Shown one piece after another: positions 1-9,259 of a stretch of DNA of 64,000 nucleotides. The notes below the pieces were generated by a model. The model was not told where the DNA came from. It ran no database searches and was given only the letters and a program-made list of their open reading frames with translations. Position 1 is the stretch's first letter. Every line of letters begins with the position of its first letter. The stretch lies in the NCBI GenBank assembly GCA_029573725.1, contig JAKQDQ010000178.1, positions 593,929 through 657,928 of the forward strand, in the 5' to 3' direction. The stretch comes from Verrucomicrobiota bacterium (lineage in GTDB: Bacteria > Verrucomicrobiota > Verrucomicrobiia > Limisphaerales > JADLHS01). Both the position numbers and the translations under genes were made by a program.

Positions 1-2
1 AG

Positions 3-34
3 ACCGGGCGAACCCCGCGGGGGGTCCGCCCGGT
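3..34 (-). terminator. Probable intrinsic terminator of rpsA
   Basis: A strong palindrome (ACCGGGCG / CGCCCGGT arms with inner ACCCC / GGGGT pairing) lies just beyond the rpsA stop codon. The U-tract that would follow on the minus strand falls outside the window, so termination is inferred from the hairpin and its position. Confidence 0.55.
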
Positions 35-56
35 GGAAAAAAGCGCCGGAGTCCGC

Positions 57-1721
57 TTATTCGTTCTTCGCCTCGTCGGCGGCGTCGAACGCGTATTGCA
101 AGGCCACGAGGTCTTCCCCGGGTTTCAGCGCGTCGAGAGCGGCCTGTTCGGCTTTCAACTGCTCGGCCGAGTAATTGGCGGCCTTGATGGACAGGCCGAT
201 GCGCCGGTCGCTGCGGTCAATCTTGATGACGCGCGCGGTGACGTCCTGGCCCACCTTGAGCACGTTTTTGATCTTATCCACGCGCTCCTCGCTGATCTGC
301 GAGATGTGCACGAGACCGTCAATCTCGTGCTTGAGCCCGATGAACGCCCCAAAGCTGGCCAGCTTGGTCACCTGTCCGCTGACCAAGTCGCCCACCTTGT
401 AGAGTTCGTCAATCTGATCCCACGGATCCTGGACGAGCTGTTTGATGCCAACGGCAATGCGCTGGTTCGCCTTGTCCACTTCGAGCACCTGCGCCTCGAC
501 CTCGTCGCCCTTCTTGAAGACTTCACTAGGGTGATTGATTTTCCGTGTCCAGGAAATGTCGGACACGTGAATCATGCCGTCCAAGCCCTCTTCCAGCTCG
601 ATGAAGGCGCCGTAGCTGGTGAGGTTGCGGATCTTGCCTTTGACGCGTGTGCCGGGCGGATATTTTTGCTCCGCGGTATCCCAGGGATTGGATTCCAGCT
701 GGCGGATGCCGAGGGAAATTTTCTGTTCCTCGCGGTTGATGCCCAGCACGACCGCTTCGATTTCCTGATCCTGCTTGAGGACATCGCCCGGTTTGGCGAT
801 GCGCTTGGTCCACGACAACTCCGTGACGTGCACCAGTCCCTCGACTCCCGGCTCGAGTTCCACGAACGCGCCGTAGGGCATGAGGTTGACCACCCGGCCC
901 TTGACCTTCGAGCCGACGGGATACTTGGTTTCGATGTCCGCCCAGGGATTGGCCATTTTCTGCTTCAGGCCCAGACTGACGCGCTCCTTCTCCTTGTTGA
1001 CATCCAGAACCACCACATCCAGGTCCTGCCCCACTTTGAGCAGCTCGGACGGATGCCCGATGCGTCCCCAACTCATGTCGGTGATGTGCAGCAGACCGTC
1101 AATGCCGTTGAGATCAATGAACGCGCCGAAGTCGGTGATGTTCTTGACCGTGCCCTTGCGGATGTCGCCGGGCACCATTTCCTCCAGCAGCTTCTGACGG
1201 CGTTCGGCGCGTTCGGCCTCGATCAGCTCGCGCCGGGACAGGACGATGTTTTGCCGTTCCTGGTTGATTTTGACGACCTTGAATTCGTAGGTGTTGCCCA
1301 CGAATTGCGACAGGTTCTTCGGAGTGACGACATCAATTTGCGACGCGGGCAGGAAGGCCTCGACGCCGATGTTGACGACCAGCCCCCCTTTGACGACGGA
1401 TTTGACGCGGCCGGTGATGCGGCCGCCTTCGTTGCAGATGGTGAGAATCTTCTCCCAGTTTTGCTTGAACTCGGCCTTTTCCTTGGAGAGGACGACCATG
1501 CCGTCCTTGTCCTCCAATTTTTCGATGAGCACATCCACTTCATCGCCGATCTTGACGGTTTTGATGTCGTCAAACTCATTCGCGGGGATGACGCCTTCGC
1601 TTTTGTAGCCAATGTCCACCAGGGCTTCCTTGGCCCGGACTTCAATGACTCGGCCTTTGACAATTTCGCCTGCCGAAAAGCGCGTGTGGCTTTGCTTCAG
1701 GGCTTCTTCCATCGTGAGCAT
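57..1721 (-). CDS. rpsA: 30S ribosomal protein S1
   Basis: RNA-binding protein of the small ribosomal subunit that helps recruit mRNA. The protein (554 aa from this start) is built of six S1/OB-fold repeats; the later four show the hallmark pattern GAFIDLNGIDGLLHITDMSW, GAFVELEPGVEGLVHVTELS, GAFIELEEGLDGMIHVSDIS and GAFIGLKHEIDGLVHISQIS, each followed by a KVGQ/KKGDEV-type turn. Length and repeat number match the bacterial S1 family. An in-frame extension to 1787 exists, but the extra residues do not resemble S1, and the family normally begins near MEEALKQ; the ATG at 1721 (or 1712) is preferred. The 3' end is followed by a palindrome that looks like its terminator. It is transcribed alone, divergent from the VOC gene. 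Confidence 0.95.
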   Translation of the reverse strand: MLTMEEALKQSHTRFSAGEIVKGRVIEVRAKEALVDIGYKSEGVIPANEFDDIKTVKIGDEVDVLIEKLEDKDGMVVLSKEKAEFKQNWEKILTICNEGGRITGRVKSVVKGGLVVNIGVEAFLPASQIDVVTPKNLSQFVGNTYEFKVVKINQERQNIVLSRRELIEAERAERRQKLLEEMVPGDIRKGTVKNITDFGAFIDLNGIDGLLHITDMSWGRIGHPSELLKVGQDLDVVVLDVNKEKERVSLGLKQKMANPWADIETKYPVGSKVKGRVVNLMPYGAFVELEPGVEGLVHVTELSWTKRIAKPGDVLKQDQEIEAVVLGINREEQKISLGIRQLESNPWDTAEQKYPPGTRVKGKIRNLTSYGAFIELEEGLDGMIHVSDISWTRKINHPSEVFKKGDEVEAQVLEVDKANQRIAVGIKQLVQDPWDQIDELYKVGDLVSGQVTKLASFGAFIGLKHEIDGLVHISQISEERVDKIKNVLKVGQDVTARVIKIDRSDRRIGLSIKAANYSAEQLKAEQAALDALKPGEDLVALQYAFDAADEAKNE

Positions 1722-2001
1722 AATTATTCCGTGAACTGAACCGACTGGGGCTTGAACGGGCGTGACAGCGACCCGGCGAAGCTCCATTGCCTAACTGACC
1801 GACGTTGCGGGGCAACGGAGGTTGAAGGTTAGGTTGTTTGTTAACTTTCTTTTCTCAGCCGTAATGAACTTCCACCCCGGTGGAGTTCAGGCGGGGGCAA
1901 TGGTAGTCGCCCCGACCGGAGAAGCAAGTATTTTGCAGTTCCGGACCAGGCCGGCGAAAACCGGCTTTGCGTCGGGGCAGGCTTCCCGGTAGATTGCGCG
2001 C

Positions 2002-2394
2002 ATGAATTTGGCCCGAAAGCTATTGCACACCCGCTACCGGGTTAATGATTTGGAGCCGACCGTCAGGTTCTACCGCGAGATTTTGGGCCTGCAGGAAGTC
2101 CGTCGTCACGCGTCTCCACGGGGGGCCACCTTGGTTTTTCTGAAAGCCCCGGAGAGCGAGGAGCAGATTGAGATTTGCTGCTTCCCCGGGAGTGGTCCGG
2201 TGCAAGTGCAGGCGGACCTCACGCATCTGGCTTTTGAAGTGGACAGCCTGGCCGAATTTGAGCGGCATCTGGCACGGCACGGATTGAAGTATTCGGACGG
2301 GCCCACCGTCACCGCCACGGGTTCGGTGATCGCGTTTGTCGATGCGCCCGAGGGGTACGAAATTGAGCTGATTCAGAAGCCGCACCAGGTCTAG
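2002..2394 (+). CDS. VOC family lyase, lactoylglutathione lyase-like
   Basis: A 130-residue single VOC domain (two beta-alpha-beta-beta-beta modules). The N-terminus HTRYRVNDLEPTVRFYREIL matches glyoxalase I proteins. All four candidate metal ligands can be seen in the expected order: His in LLHTRY, Glu in QIEICC, His in DLTHLAFEV and Glu in YEIELIQ. This fits a glyoxalase I (methylglyoxal detoxification), but VOC enzymes with the same ligands catalyse other reactions, so the substrate is not assigned. It lies upstream of folP in the same direction with an 86-base gap, so co-transcription is possible but not shown. Confidence 0.8.
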   Translation: MNLARKLLHTRYRVNDLEPTVRFYREILGLQEVRRHASPRGATLVFLKAPESEEQIEICCFPGSGPVQVQADLTHLAFEVDSLAEFERHLARHGLKYSDGPTVTATGSVIAFVDAPEGYEIELIQKPHQV

Positions 2395-2480
2395 CCGGTC
2401 CGCCGCCGTTCCCGACGCAGGCGGGCTCCGCTGACGGCCCGGTGAAGTGCGAGCCTCCTGGCGGCGACCGGTCACGCAAA

Positions 2481-3323
2481 ATGATTCTCCGATGTCGTCA
2501 ATTTGAATTTCGTTTCCCACGTCCGACCCTTATCATGGGCATCGTCAACGTCACGCCGGATTCCTTCGCGGATGGCGGGCGGTTTGGTGATGCGGACCGG
2601 GCCATTGCGCACGGGCTGGAGCTGGTCCGGCAGGGCGCCGCGATTCTCGACATTGGCGGGGAATCGTCGCGTCCGGGGGCGGCGCCGGTGAGCGAGGCCG
2701 AGGAGCTGCGACGGGTGATCCCCGTCATTGAGGCGCTCGCCCGACGTGTGTCCCTGCCGCTTTCCATTGACACGATGAAGCCGGCGGTGGCCCGCGCCGC
2801 ATTGCAGGCGGGGGCGAGTTTGGTGAACGACGTGGGGGCGAGCTGTGCGTCCGTGGAAATGTGGGAATTGGTGGCGGGGACGGGCGCGGGTTATGTTGCC
2901 ATGCACATGCAGGGTCTGCCGCGCACCATGCAGTTGCGTCCGGTGTATCAGGATGTGGTTAAGGAAGTCGGTGATTTCTTTGCGGAGCGGATGGCGCGGC
3001 TGGCCGCGCAGGGGGTGGCCTGCGAACAAATCGTGTTTGACGTGGGGATCGGCTTTGGCAAGAACGTGGCGCACAATTTACAGTTGCTCAGGGCGTTGCC
3101 GGGTTTTACAAAGCTGCCGCGTCCGATGCTGCTCGGGGTGTCGCGGAAGTCGTTCATTGGCGCCCTGACCGGTGCGCCGGTGGCCGAACGGCTGCCCGGG
3201 TCATTGGCCTGCGCCTCCCTGGCGGTGGCCGCCGGGGTGCAGATCATCCGCACACACGATGTGGCGGAAACGGTCCAGGCGGTGCGCCTGGCCGAAGCCA
3301 TCCGCGAGCCGCCGGAAGCTTGA
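2481..3323 (+). CDS. folP: Dihydropteroate synthase
   Basis: Condenses p-aminobenzoate with dihydropterin pyrophosphate in folate synthesis. The 280-residue TIM-barrel protein shows the signature MGIVNVTPDSFADGG near the N-terminus, GGESSRPGA in the second pterin-binding segment, SIDTMKP, VNDVGA, DVGIGFGK, GVSRKSFIG and the terminal RTHDV. All the usual substrate-binding loops are present. The reading frame extends upstream to a GTG at 2442, but the ATG at 2481 gives the normal family length and is preferred; neither start has a strong Shine-Dalgarno. It is followed 68 bases later by cdaA, the head of a c-di-AMP/glmM cluster. Confidence 0.95.
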   Translation: MILRCRQFEFRFPRPTLIMGIVNVTPDSFADGGRFGDADRAIAHGLELVRQGAAILDIGGESSRPGAAPVSEAEELRRVIPVIEALARRVSLPLSIDTMKPAVARAALQAGASLVNDVGASCASVEMWELVAGTGAGYVAMHMQGLPRTMQLRPVYQDVVKEVGDFFAERMARLAAQGVACEQIVFDVGIGFGKNVAHNLQLLRALPGFTKLPRPMLLGVSRKSFIGALTGAPVAERLPGSLACASLAVAAGVQIIRTHDVAETVQAVRLAEAIREPPEA

Positions 3324-3391
3324 AAGCCGCCGGCGGCACCGGCCAACTGGAAAGTGATTGAGACAAGAATCGTAGGAAGCCGAACAAGGTC

Positions 3392-4261
3392 ATGTGGCCG
3401 TTGATTGCACAGATTTGGCGTCCCGCGCTGGAAATTTTCATTCTGGCGGTGACGATCTATTTGGCGACCCGGTTCGTGCGCGGTACGCGGGGCTGGCCGG
3501 TGGTCGTGGGGTTTGCGATTTTGCTGCTGCTGCTGACCTTGACGGCCACGCTGCTCAAACTGGAGGTGTTGCGGTATTTGGTGGGCAACGCCTCGTTCGT
3601 CATCGTGATGGGGGCCATCGTCATTTTCCAGCCGGAAATCCGCCGTCTGTTGGGGGAACTGGGCAATCTGCCCCTCTTCGCCACGGCGCACGAGCAGCGG
3701 GAGAGCATGGAAGTGATTCTGGATGCGTGCGAACGGCTGGCCGAAGTGCGGATCGGGGCGTTGATCGCCATCGAGCAATCCATCCAGTTGCGGGAGGCCG
3801 TGGAATCCGGCATTTCCGTGGACTGCCTTGCCACGGCCGAAATGCTGGAGGCCATCTTTTTCCCCAACAACGCCATCCACGATGGCGGCGTCATCATCAA
3901 GGGGGACCGGATTGCGTATGCAGCCTGTATTTTTCCGCTGACCCGGCGTTTGGGATTGAACAAATCGCTGGGCACGCGGCACCGCGCGGCGCTGGGGTTG
4001 AGTGACGAAACGGATGCGGTGATTGTGGTCGTGTCGGAGGAAACCGGGTCCATTTCCTACGCCTACAGGGGCGAGCTGGTCCGGGGCATCAGCATTGAGG
4101 AACTGCGCGCCTTCCTGACCTCGGTGATCGTGCGGCCGCCCCGGACGGCGGGGTTGTGGCAGTGGCTGCGCCGCTGGGGCGCGGACACCCCGGCGCAACC
4201 GGCGGCCCCGGCGGTTGCCAATCCGGCCGCGCCTGCGGCGTCGCAAGGGGAAACCAAATAA
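3392..4261 (+). CDS. cdaA: Diadenylate cyclase, CdaA type
   Basis: Membrane-bound enzyme that makes c-di-AMP from two ATP. The 289-residue protein begins with about three hydrophobic helices (roughly residues 10-75), then a DisA_N/DAC catalytic domain with IHDGGVIIKGDRIAYAAC and the RHR motif in GTRHRAALG. The canonical metal-binding motif is DGA; here it reads DGG, a conservative change. A Pro/Ala-rich tail follows the domain. AAGG sits just upstream of the ATG at 3392. The gene order cdaA, cdaR-like, glmM is the widely conserved c-di-AMP cluster, which strongly supports the call; CdaR and GlmM modulate CdaA in Firmicutes. Confidence 0.93.
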   Translation: MWPLIAQIWRPALEIFILAVTIYLATRFVRGTRGWPVVVGFAILLLLLTLTATLLKLEVLRYLVGNASFVIVMGAIVIFQPEIRRLLGELGNLPLFATAHEQRESMEVILDACERLAEVRIGALIAIEQSIQLREAVESGISVDCLATAEMLEAIFFPNNAIHDGGVIIKGDRIAYAACIFPLTRRLGLNKSLGTRHRAALGLSDETDAVIVVVSEETGSISYAYRGELVRGISIEELRAFLTSVIVRPPRTAGLWQWLRRWGADTPAQPAAPAVANPAAPAASQGETK

Positions 4262-4263
4262 TC

Positions 4264-4701
4264 ATGACCGCGTTGTCCCAGCACATCCTCTTCCGCAATT
4301 TCGGCTGGAAGCTGCTCTCCTTGATCCTGGCGGTGGTCATCTGGTTGACCATCCGCACTTTCAGCAACGAACAGGGCGAGGCGGAGAAATTGTTTCCCAA
4401 TCTTCCCATTAAAATTGTTTCCAGCACGGCGGACGTGCGGGCCTACCAGGTGGACCCGCCGCTGGGCGCGGTGACGCTGCGCGGTCGTCCCGGCGTGATC
4501 AACCGCCTTGATGAACGTGAGATTCACCTCCTGGCGGATGTCAGTCTCGTGGACGCGAGCCAGATCTCCCGACAGCACCTGGTGGTGACCGTGCCCAACG
4601 GCGTGACCGTGGTGCGCACCGAACCGCTGGAGGTCCGGATCATTCCGCCTCCCCGACCCGAACCCAGGATCATCATTACTCCTCCCAAGGCAATTGAATG
4701 A
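4264..4701 (+). CDS. YbbR/CdaR-like membrane-anchored protein
   Basis: A 145-residue protein with one N-terminal transmembrane helix (FGWKLLSLILAVVIWLTIRT) followed by a single YbbR-type extracytoplasmic domain (from about LFPNLPIKIV to EVRIIPP). In Firmicutes CdaR has several YbbR repeats and regulates the cyclase CdaA; this copy has one. The start is set by the ATG two bases after the cdaA stop; the longer upstream frame overlaps cdaA and is rejected. Its stop overlaps the glmM start by four bases (ATGA), so the three genes are almost certainly translationally coupled. Confidence 0.85.
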   Translation: MTALSQHILFRNFGWKLLSLILAVVIWLTIRTFSNEQGEAEKLFPNLPIKIVSSTADVRAYQVDPPLGAVTLRGRPGVINRLDEREIHLLADVSLVDASQISRQHLVVTVPNGVTVVRTEPLEVRIIPPPRPEPRIIITPPKAIE

Positions 4702-6080
4702 GCAAAATGAAAAAAATTTTTGGCACGGACGGGGTGCGCGGCACGGCGAACATCGAACCCGTCACCGCTGAAACGGCGTTGCGGCTGGGCCGCGCTGCCG
4801 GCCACGTTTTCAAGCATCTGGAACGCGTGGCGCGCGGGCATGGACGGCACAAAATTGTCATTGGCAAGGACACGCGGCTCTCGGGGTACATGCTCGAGAA
4901 CGCGCTTTCCTCCGGAATCCTCTCGATGGGGGTGGATGTGTTGTTTATCGGCCCCCTGCCAACGCCGGGGGTGGCCTACGTCACGCGCAGTTTGCGCGCG
5001 GATGCGGGCATCGTGATCACCGCGTCACACAATCCCTACGCCGACAATGGCATCAAGTTTTTCCGTCCGGACGGATACAAGCTCGATGACAAAATCGAGG
5101 CGAGCATCGAACACCTGGTCTTCAGCGGCGAGATCGAAAACATCCGGCCCACGGCCGAGGAAATTGGCAAGGCGGTGCGGATTGAGGATGCGCTCGGGCG
5201 GTACATTGAATTTGCCAAGGCCAGCTTTTCGCGCGGCAAAACCCTGGAAGGCATGCGGATTGTCGTGGATTGCGCGAATGGCGCGGCGTACAAGGCCACC
5301 CCCTGCGTGCTGCGCGAGCTGGGCGCGGAGGTCATGGTGTTCGGCGACAAACCGAACGGCAAGAACATCAACGACGACTGCGGCTCCATGCATCCCGAGA
5401 ACGTGTGCCGGCTGGTCAAAGAGTTCCGCGCCGATGTCGGCATTGCCCACGACGGTGATGCCGACCGGGTGCTGATGTGCGATGAGCGCGGGCAGATGAT
5501 TGACGGGGACGACATCATGGCCATTGCCGCACTGGATTTGCTGACGCAGGGATTGCTGGCCAAAAAAACCCTGGTGGCCACGGTCATGAGCAATGCCGGG
5601 CTGGATGCCGCCATCGGGGCGGCGGGCGGACGGGTGGTCCGCACCGGCGTGGGCGACAAGCTCGTCATTGACGAAATGTTGCGGGGCGGATTCAACTTTG
5701 GCGGGGAACAGAGCGGCCACCTGATTTTCCGCGATTACGCCACCACGGGTGACGGGCTGGTGGCGGCGTTGCAGATTTTGCGGATCATGAAACTGCGCGG
5801 CCAGCCGTTGAGCCAGTTGGCGCAATGCTGGCGCCGCTTCCCGCAACTGGTGAGCAACGTGAAAGTGCGCGAGAAAAAACCCTTCGAACAACTCCCTGGC
5901 GTCCTGGATCTCGTGGCGCGGGCGGAAGCGGAAGTCAAACCGGCCGGGGGGCGCGTGCTGTTGCGCTACTCGGGCACCGAGCCGAAGGCGCGTCTGCTGC
6001 TGGAAGGTCCCGATCCGGCGGTTTTGGAACGTTGGAGCCGCGAAATTTGCACCGCCCTCAAACAGCAGGTCGGGGCCTAG
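4698..6080 (+). CDS. glmM: Phosphoglucosamine mutase
   Basis: Converts glucosamine-6-phosphate to glucosamine-1-phosphate for peptidoglycan and LPS precursors. The 460-residue protein starts with FGTDGVRGTAN and contains the phosphoserine active-site loop ITASHNPYADNGIKFF near residue 108, the metal-binding loop HDGDADR, the sugar-binding GGEQSGH, and the phosphate-binding loop RYSGTEPKARLL near the C-terminus. Full family length. It overlaps the YbbR gene by four bases, completing the cdaA-cdaR-glmM arrangement. It converges with the pilin-like gene 66 bases further on. Confidence 0.96.
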   Translation: MSKMKKIFGTDGVRGTANIEPVTAETALRLGRAAGHVFKHLERVARGHGRHKIVIGKDTRLSGYMLENALSSGILSMGVDVLFIGPLPTPGVAYVTRSLRADAGIVITASHNPYADNGIKFFRPDGYKLDDKIEASIEHLVFSGEIENIRPTAEEIGKAVRIEDALGRYIEFAKASFSRGKTLEGMRIVVDCANGAAYKATPCVLRELGAEVMVFGDKPNGKNINDDCGSMHPENVCRLVKEFRADVGIAHDGDADRVLMCDERGQMIDGDDIMAIAALDLLTQGLLAKKTLVATVMSNAGLDAAIGAAGGRVVRTGVGDKLVIDEMLRGGFNFGGEQSGHLIFRDYATTGDGLVAALQILRIMKLRGQPLSQLAQCWRRFPQLVSNVKVREKKPFEQLPGVLDLVARAEAEVKPAGGRVLLRYSGTEPKARLLLEGPDPAVLERWSREICTALKQQVGA

Positions 6081-6146
6081 CGGGGCCGGTCCGCCGGGGC
6101 GAAGCTTCCGGGCGGGGCCGATCGGCGAAGATTTTCTCATCACCGC

Positions 6147-6932
6147 TCATTCGAGGTCGTACCAGGCATTGTCGGCGGACAGAAAGCCCGTGCCCGGCGC
6201 GACGTTTCCGGCGCCGTCCTCGTTCTCAACAAAGCGTTCGCGCAACGATTCCACGTGACCGTCGCCCCAGGCGGTGTTGCTGCGTCTTTGGTGGCGGAAG
6301 CCTTGGGTGCCCGCCCAGCGACCCCGGAAGGAGTCGTCACCGGGATTGGGCCAGGGTGCGCGCATGAATTTATTGGCCCCGGCGGCGTATTGACCATCGC
6401 CAAAGACAACCGTGGCCATGGGACGGCGGATGGCGGCAGCTTTGATCGGTTCCGTCACTTGCTCCCCCTCGCCATGGCCGATGTAGCTGGTGTTGTAATT
6501 ATACCCGGTGAACGGGGACGGCACCCCATTGGCGCTGCCCGTAAAGGACGGACATTGCTGGATTTGCCGGGGAGCGCGTTCCGACCACAACAAACCCGGG
6601 ACCACCGTCGGCGGACTGCCGGCGATGGTCGTGAGATCCCAGCAAATCAAGGCCGCGCGGCCGTTGACCAGGCCGGAACGGTAGGCAATCGGATAAGACC
6701 CCTCGTTGTCGTCCACGTACACCTGCGCCGCCAATACCAACTGGCGCAGATTGCTGAGGCAATGCACGCGCCGGGCGGTGGCCCGGGCATGAGCCAACGC
6801 GGAGAGCAGCAACGCCGCCAGACCGGCGAGGATGGCGAGGACCACCAGCAGCTCAATCAGCGTGAAGCCGGAGTTTTCGCCGCTCCGACCGTTGCGCAGG
6901 TGCGCCCGGTGCGGGATCGTCGTGGGGATCAT
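6147..6932 (-). CDS. Type IV pilin-like exported protein (pseudopilin, DUF1559-like)
   Basis: A 261-residue protein with a prepilin leader: a basic N-terminus followed by [14 protein letters not shown] and a long hydrophobic helix, then [11 protein letters not shown] and a soluble domain ending in [12 protein letters not shown], the C-terminal H-X9-DG-like region typical of the large Planctomycetes/Verrucomicrobia pseudopilin family. The leader should be cleaved after the Gly by a prepilin peptidase. The ATG at 6932 overlaps the stop of the upstream 767-residue gene by four bases, so it is the third gene of the cobalamin-riboswitch operon. Proteins of this type are very numerous in these phyla and mostly uncharacterised; no function is assigned. 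Confidence 0.85.
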   Translation of the reverse strand: MIPTTIPHRAHLRNGRSGENSGFTLIELLVVLAILAGLAALLLSALAHARATARRVHCLSNLRQLVLAAQVYVDDNEGSYPIAYRSGLVNGRAALICWDLTTIAGSPPTVVPGLLWSERAPRQIQQCPSFTGSANGVPSPFTGYNYNTSYIGHGEGEQVTEPIKAAAIRRPMATVVFGDGQYAAGANKFMRAPWPNPGDDSFRGRWAGTQGFRHQRRSNTAWGDGHVESLRERFVENEDGAGNVAPGTGFLSADNAWYDLE

Positions 6933-9232
6933 GGCCACTCAAGTTTCAAACGGTAAAACGCACGCGCCGCGGGAGGCGCTTCATCGCGCAGCTCAACCGG
7001 GGCGGCGGCAGCGGGGGTGACCTCCGCCACAGGAATCCATGTGGTGAAATTCGTGGTTCGTTCCAGCGTGTGTTTCCAGTTTTGGCGGGGCTGAAACGAA
7101 AAAACGAACCCAGTGCCGTTCGCGACCAGGTGGAGCGGCGGCGCGACGAGGCGCGTCACGGCCACGGCCACGGAGTCGGTCAGGTTGGCCAATTCCAGCG
7201 TTCCGTTGACGATGTCGAAGGTAAAGGCGCAGCTTGTCCAATTGCTCCCATCCCAGACCTGGGTTGCGAGATCGCTCCCGTCACCGTCATAATTCGGGCC
7301 CACGTCAAGCTGGAGCGTCGCCTGGAACGCAAGGGGGCCGGCTTCGAGCAGGGGCTGCACGGTTACCGCGCTGCTGGCCAGGACGGGGAACGCCAGCGCC
7401 GTCAACGCGTCCGGATATGGAAATCGTGTCGCCGTGACCAGCGCCGGTTGATTGATGCTTTGGAAGCGCATTTGCACGGCATTGCGGCCGACCTCTGCGG
7501 GGGATTGGAAGAACAGGGTGCTCGCGGAGTTGGTGAGATTGGCCGGAGCGATGGTCAACGCTTCTCCCAGGCGCATGGGGCGCACCGCGGCAAACGCATC
7601 AATTTCGCCGGCGTAATACCCGGCGGCTGCGGCCACGCGCACATACTGGATCCACGCGAAACCCGATTCCGCCAGATCGAAACCCGTGCCGCCGCCCGAA
7701 CCGGCATACAACTCGATGGCTTCAGCCGCCGACAGCAGGGAGCCGGGGTTCCCGAGCATCTCATTGAAAACCGGGTTCACCGGCTTGGTGAAATCCATGC
7801 GCGCCGCCGTCCAGCCCAGGCCGGTGTTTTGGAATTGCCCGGCATCCCAGGCAAATGCGTGGGTGGGGAATGCGGTGTCGGCAAATGGCCCGTTCGTGTA
7901 GGTGTACCAATTCAATCCGTCGGGACTGACGGATACGCGCATCGGCTCCGTCGTGACCCCGCCGGTCAGGTGGCAATTTTGCATGTCGGCGGTTTCATCG
8001 GTGAAGCCGCTGCTGGTGTAGAACGCGTTGCCGAACACCTGAAAGTCCACGCCGTAGGGGTGGGCCGGGTTGTCCTCGATCGGCCGGTCAAATTTCACCG
8101 TCACCGCGCTGTACGCATAGTCCCCATTGGCAGGGGTGCGGTTGAGTGTCAGCAGCAGTTTCTGTCCGTCGGGAGCGCGATTGTAAGCCGCTTCCACCAA
8201 TTTGATCCGGTAAGTCTGGTAGCCCAGGAACGGGTCAAAGTTGAGCGCCAGTGCCGTAGGTTCGCCCAGCACCGACAAGGGATCGTCATACGGTGCCGGT
8301 CCCCACGGGGGGGTGGCCGCGATCAGCTCGCTTGCATAGGGGCTGGAATTGAGCCATGCGGCTTGGGCCGGTGCCGGGGCGCGCTTGTGCTGGTGATACA
8401 GCATGGCCGCCGCGTCATTTGGCCGGGCCGGGTCCCAGCCACTGGCGGCCACCGTCCAACCCAGCCACGCCCCGTCGTGCAGCGGCAGATCGGCCCAGGC
8501 ACCGCTGACGTACTGCCATTGTCCATGCTGCCCCGCATCCGGCGGTTGAGGATTGGCGGGGGTCCAGTAGGGGGCGTCACCGCGCACGGGCGCATTGGAA
8601 AAGCCGCCCTGGCCGCCGGCTTCGACCCAGAGTTCCCAAGTGGGACCGTGCCACCCACCCCAGTACCAATCCGCGACGTCCAAGGATTCAAATGCATCGG
8701 CCGTGTCCGGTTCAATCCGCACCAGTCCGTTCGTGAAGGCGGCCGGACCGCTGAAGGGGGTCGCGCCGGTCAGCAGGTTCGTGCCCTGGCGCAATCCGAA
8801 GCGACCGTTGTTGTTGGCATCGTAGCCGAAGCCGAGCACGGACAGTTCACCGGCATCGGCCGGAGGCAGCACGGCGAACAACTGCTGATCAGCGGCGAGG
8901 ATGGCGTGGAACAAATCCCGGACTTGCGCCACCCCGTTCCAGCGGTACCCCCAGGCCCGCGACTGATCGGCGACCGGATCGGGCACCGCAGTATTGGTGC
9001 GCGCTTCCGGGGCGCTCCAATGAATGATCATGGCCGCGCGGTTGGTGCCCGCGCCGGCCCAGAACTGAATCTCATCCAGCGTCAGAGCGGGCGCGGCCAG
9101 CGCTCGCCACATCGCGAGCGCCAGGGCCGTCCACAATCCGCCGGGACGGAGGGAGGGCCGCCACCGTCCGGAGCCGCGCGCGAGGGCGGGGTGTCCATCA
9201 CGCTGACCAGCGGGGGCAGGGCACAGGTTCAT
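6929..9232 (-). CDS. Large exported protein sharing a module with the adjacent PEP-CTERM protein
   Basis: A 767-residue protein with a long basic N-terminus and a hydrophobic segment ([17 protein letters not shown]) that looks like a signal peptide. The mature N-terminal module ([20 protein letters not shown] ... AWGYRWNGV) is clearly related to the module in the gene just upstream (TFEDVQFWVGTGSHRAALVI ... LWGYRWDGA). A middle region (about residues 310-540) with [10 protein letters not shown] and [17 protein letters not shown] segments appears to be a second beta-rich domain, and the C-terminus (residues after about 690) resembles the short beta-sandwich tails of verrucomicrobial secreted proteins. 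No catalytic motif was recognised. The ATG at 9232 is used; a GTG at 9256 is possible. It is the second gene behind a cobalamin riboswitch, which suggests a role linked to corrinoids. Confidence 0.75.
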   Translation of the reverse strand: MNLCPAPAGQRDGHPALARGSGRWRPSLRPGGLWTALALAMWRALAAPALTLDEIQFWAGAGTNRAAMIIHWSAPEARTNTAVPDPVADQSRAWGYRWNGVAQVRDLFHAILAADQQLFAVLPPADAGELSVLGFGYDANNNGRFGLRQGTNLLTGATPFSGPAAFTNGLVRIEPDTADAFESLDVADWYWGGWHGPTWELWVEAGGQGGFSNAPVRGDAPYWTPANPQPPDAGQHGQWQYVSGAWADLPLHDGAWLGWTVAASGWDPARPNDAAAMLYHQHKRAPAPAQAAWLNSSPYASELIAATPPWGPAPYDDPLSVLGEPTALALNFDPFLGYQTYRIKLVEAAYNRAPDGQKLLLTLNRTPANGDYAYSAVTVKFDRPIEDNPAHPYGVDFQVFGNAFYTSSGFTDETADMQNCHLTGGVTTEPMRVSVSPDGLNWYTYTNGPFADTAFPTHAFAWDAGQFQNTGLGWTAARMDFTKPVNPVFNEMLGNPGSLLSAAEAIELYAGSGGGTGFDLAESGFAWIQYVRVAAAAGYYAGEIDAFAAVRPMRLGEALTIAPANLTNSASTLFFQSPAEVGRNAVQMRFQSINQPALVTATRFPYPDALTALAFPVLASSAVTVQPLLEAGPLAFQATLQLDVGPNYDGDGSDLATQVWDGSNWTSCAFTFDIVNGTLELANLTDSVAVAVTRLVAPPLHLVANGTGFVFSFQPRQNWKHTLERTTNFTTWIPVAEVTPAAAAPVELRDEAPPAARAFYRLKLEWP

Positions 9233-9259
9233 GTTGGGCGGAACGCGGGGCCGCACGGT

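Noticed and set aside
33..1739. 568-residue plus-strand reading frame
   Set aside because: It is the exact antisense of rpsA, whose S1 repeats are unmistakable. Open antisense frames are common in GC-rich genes.
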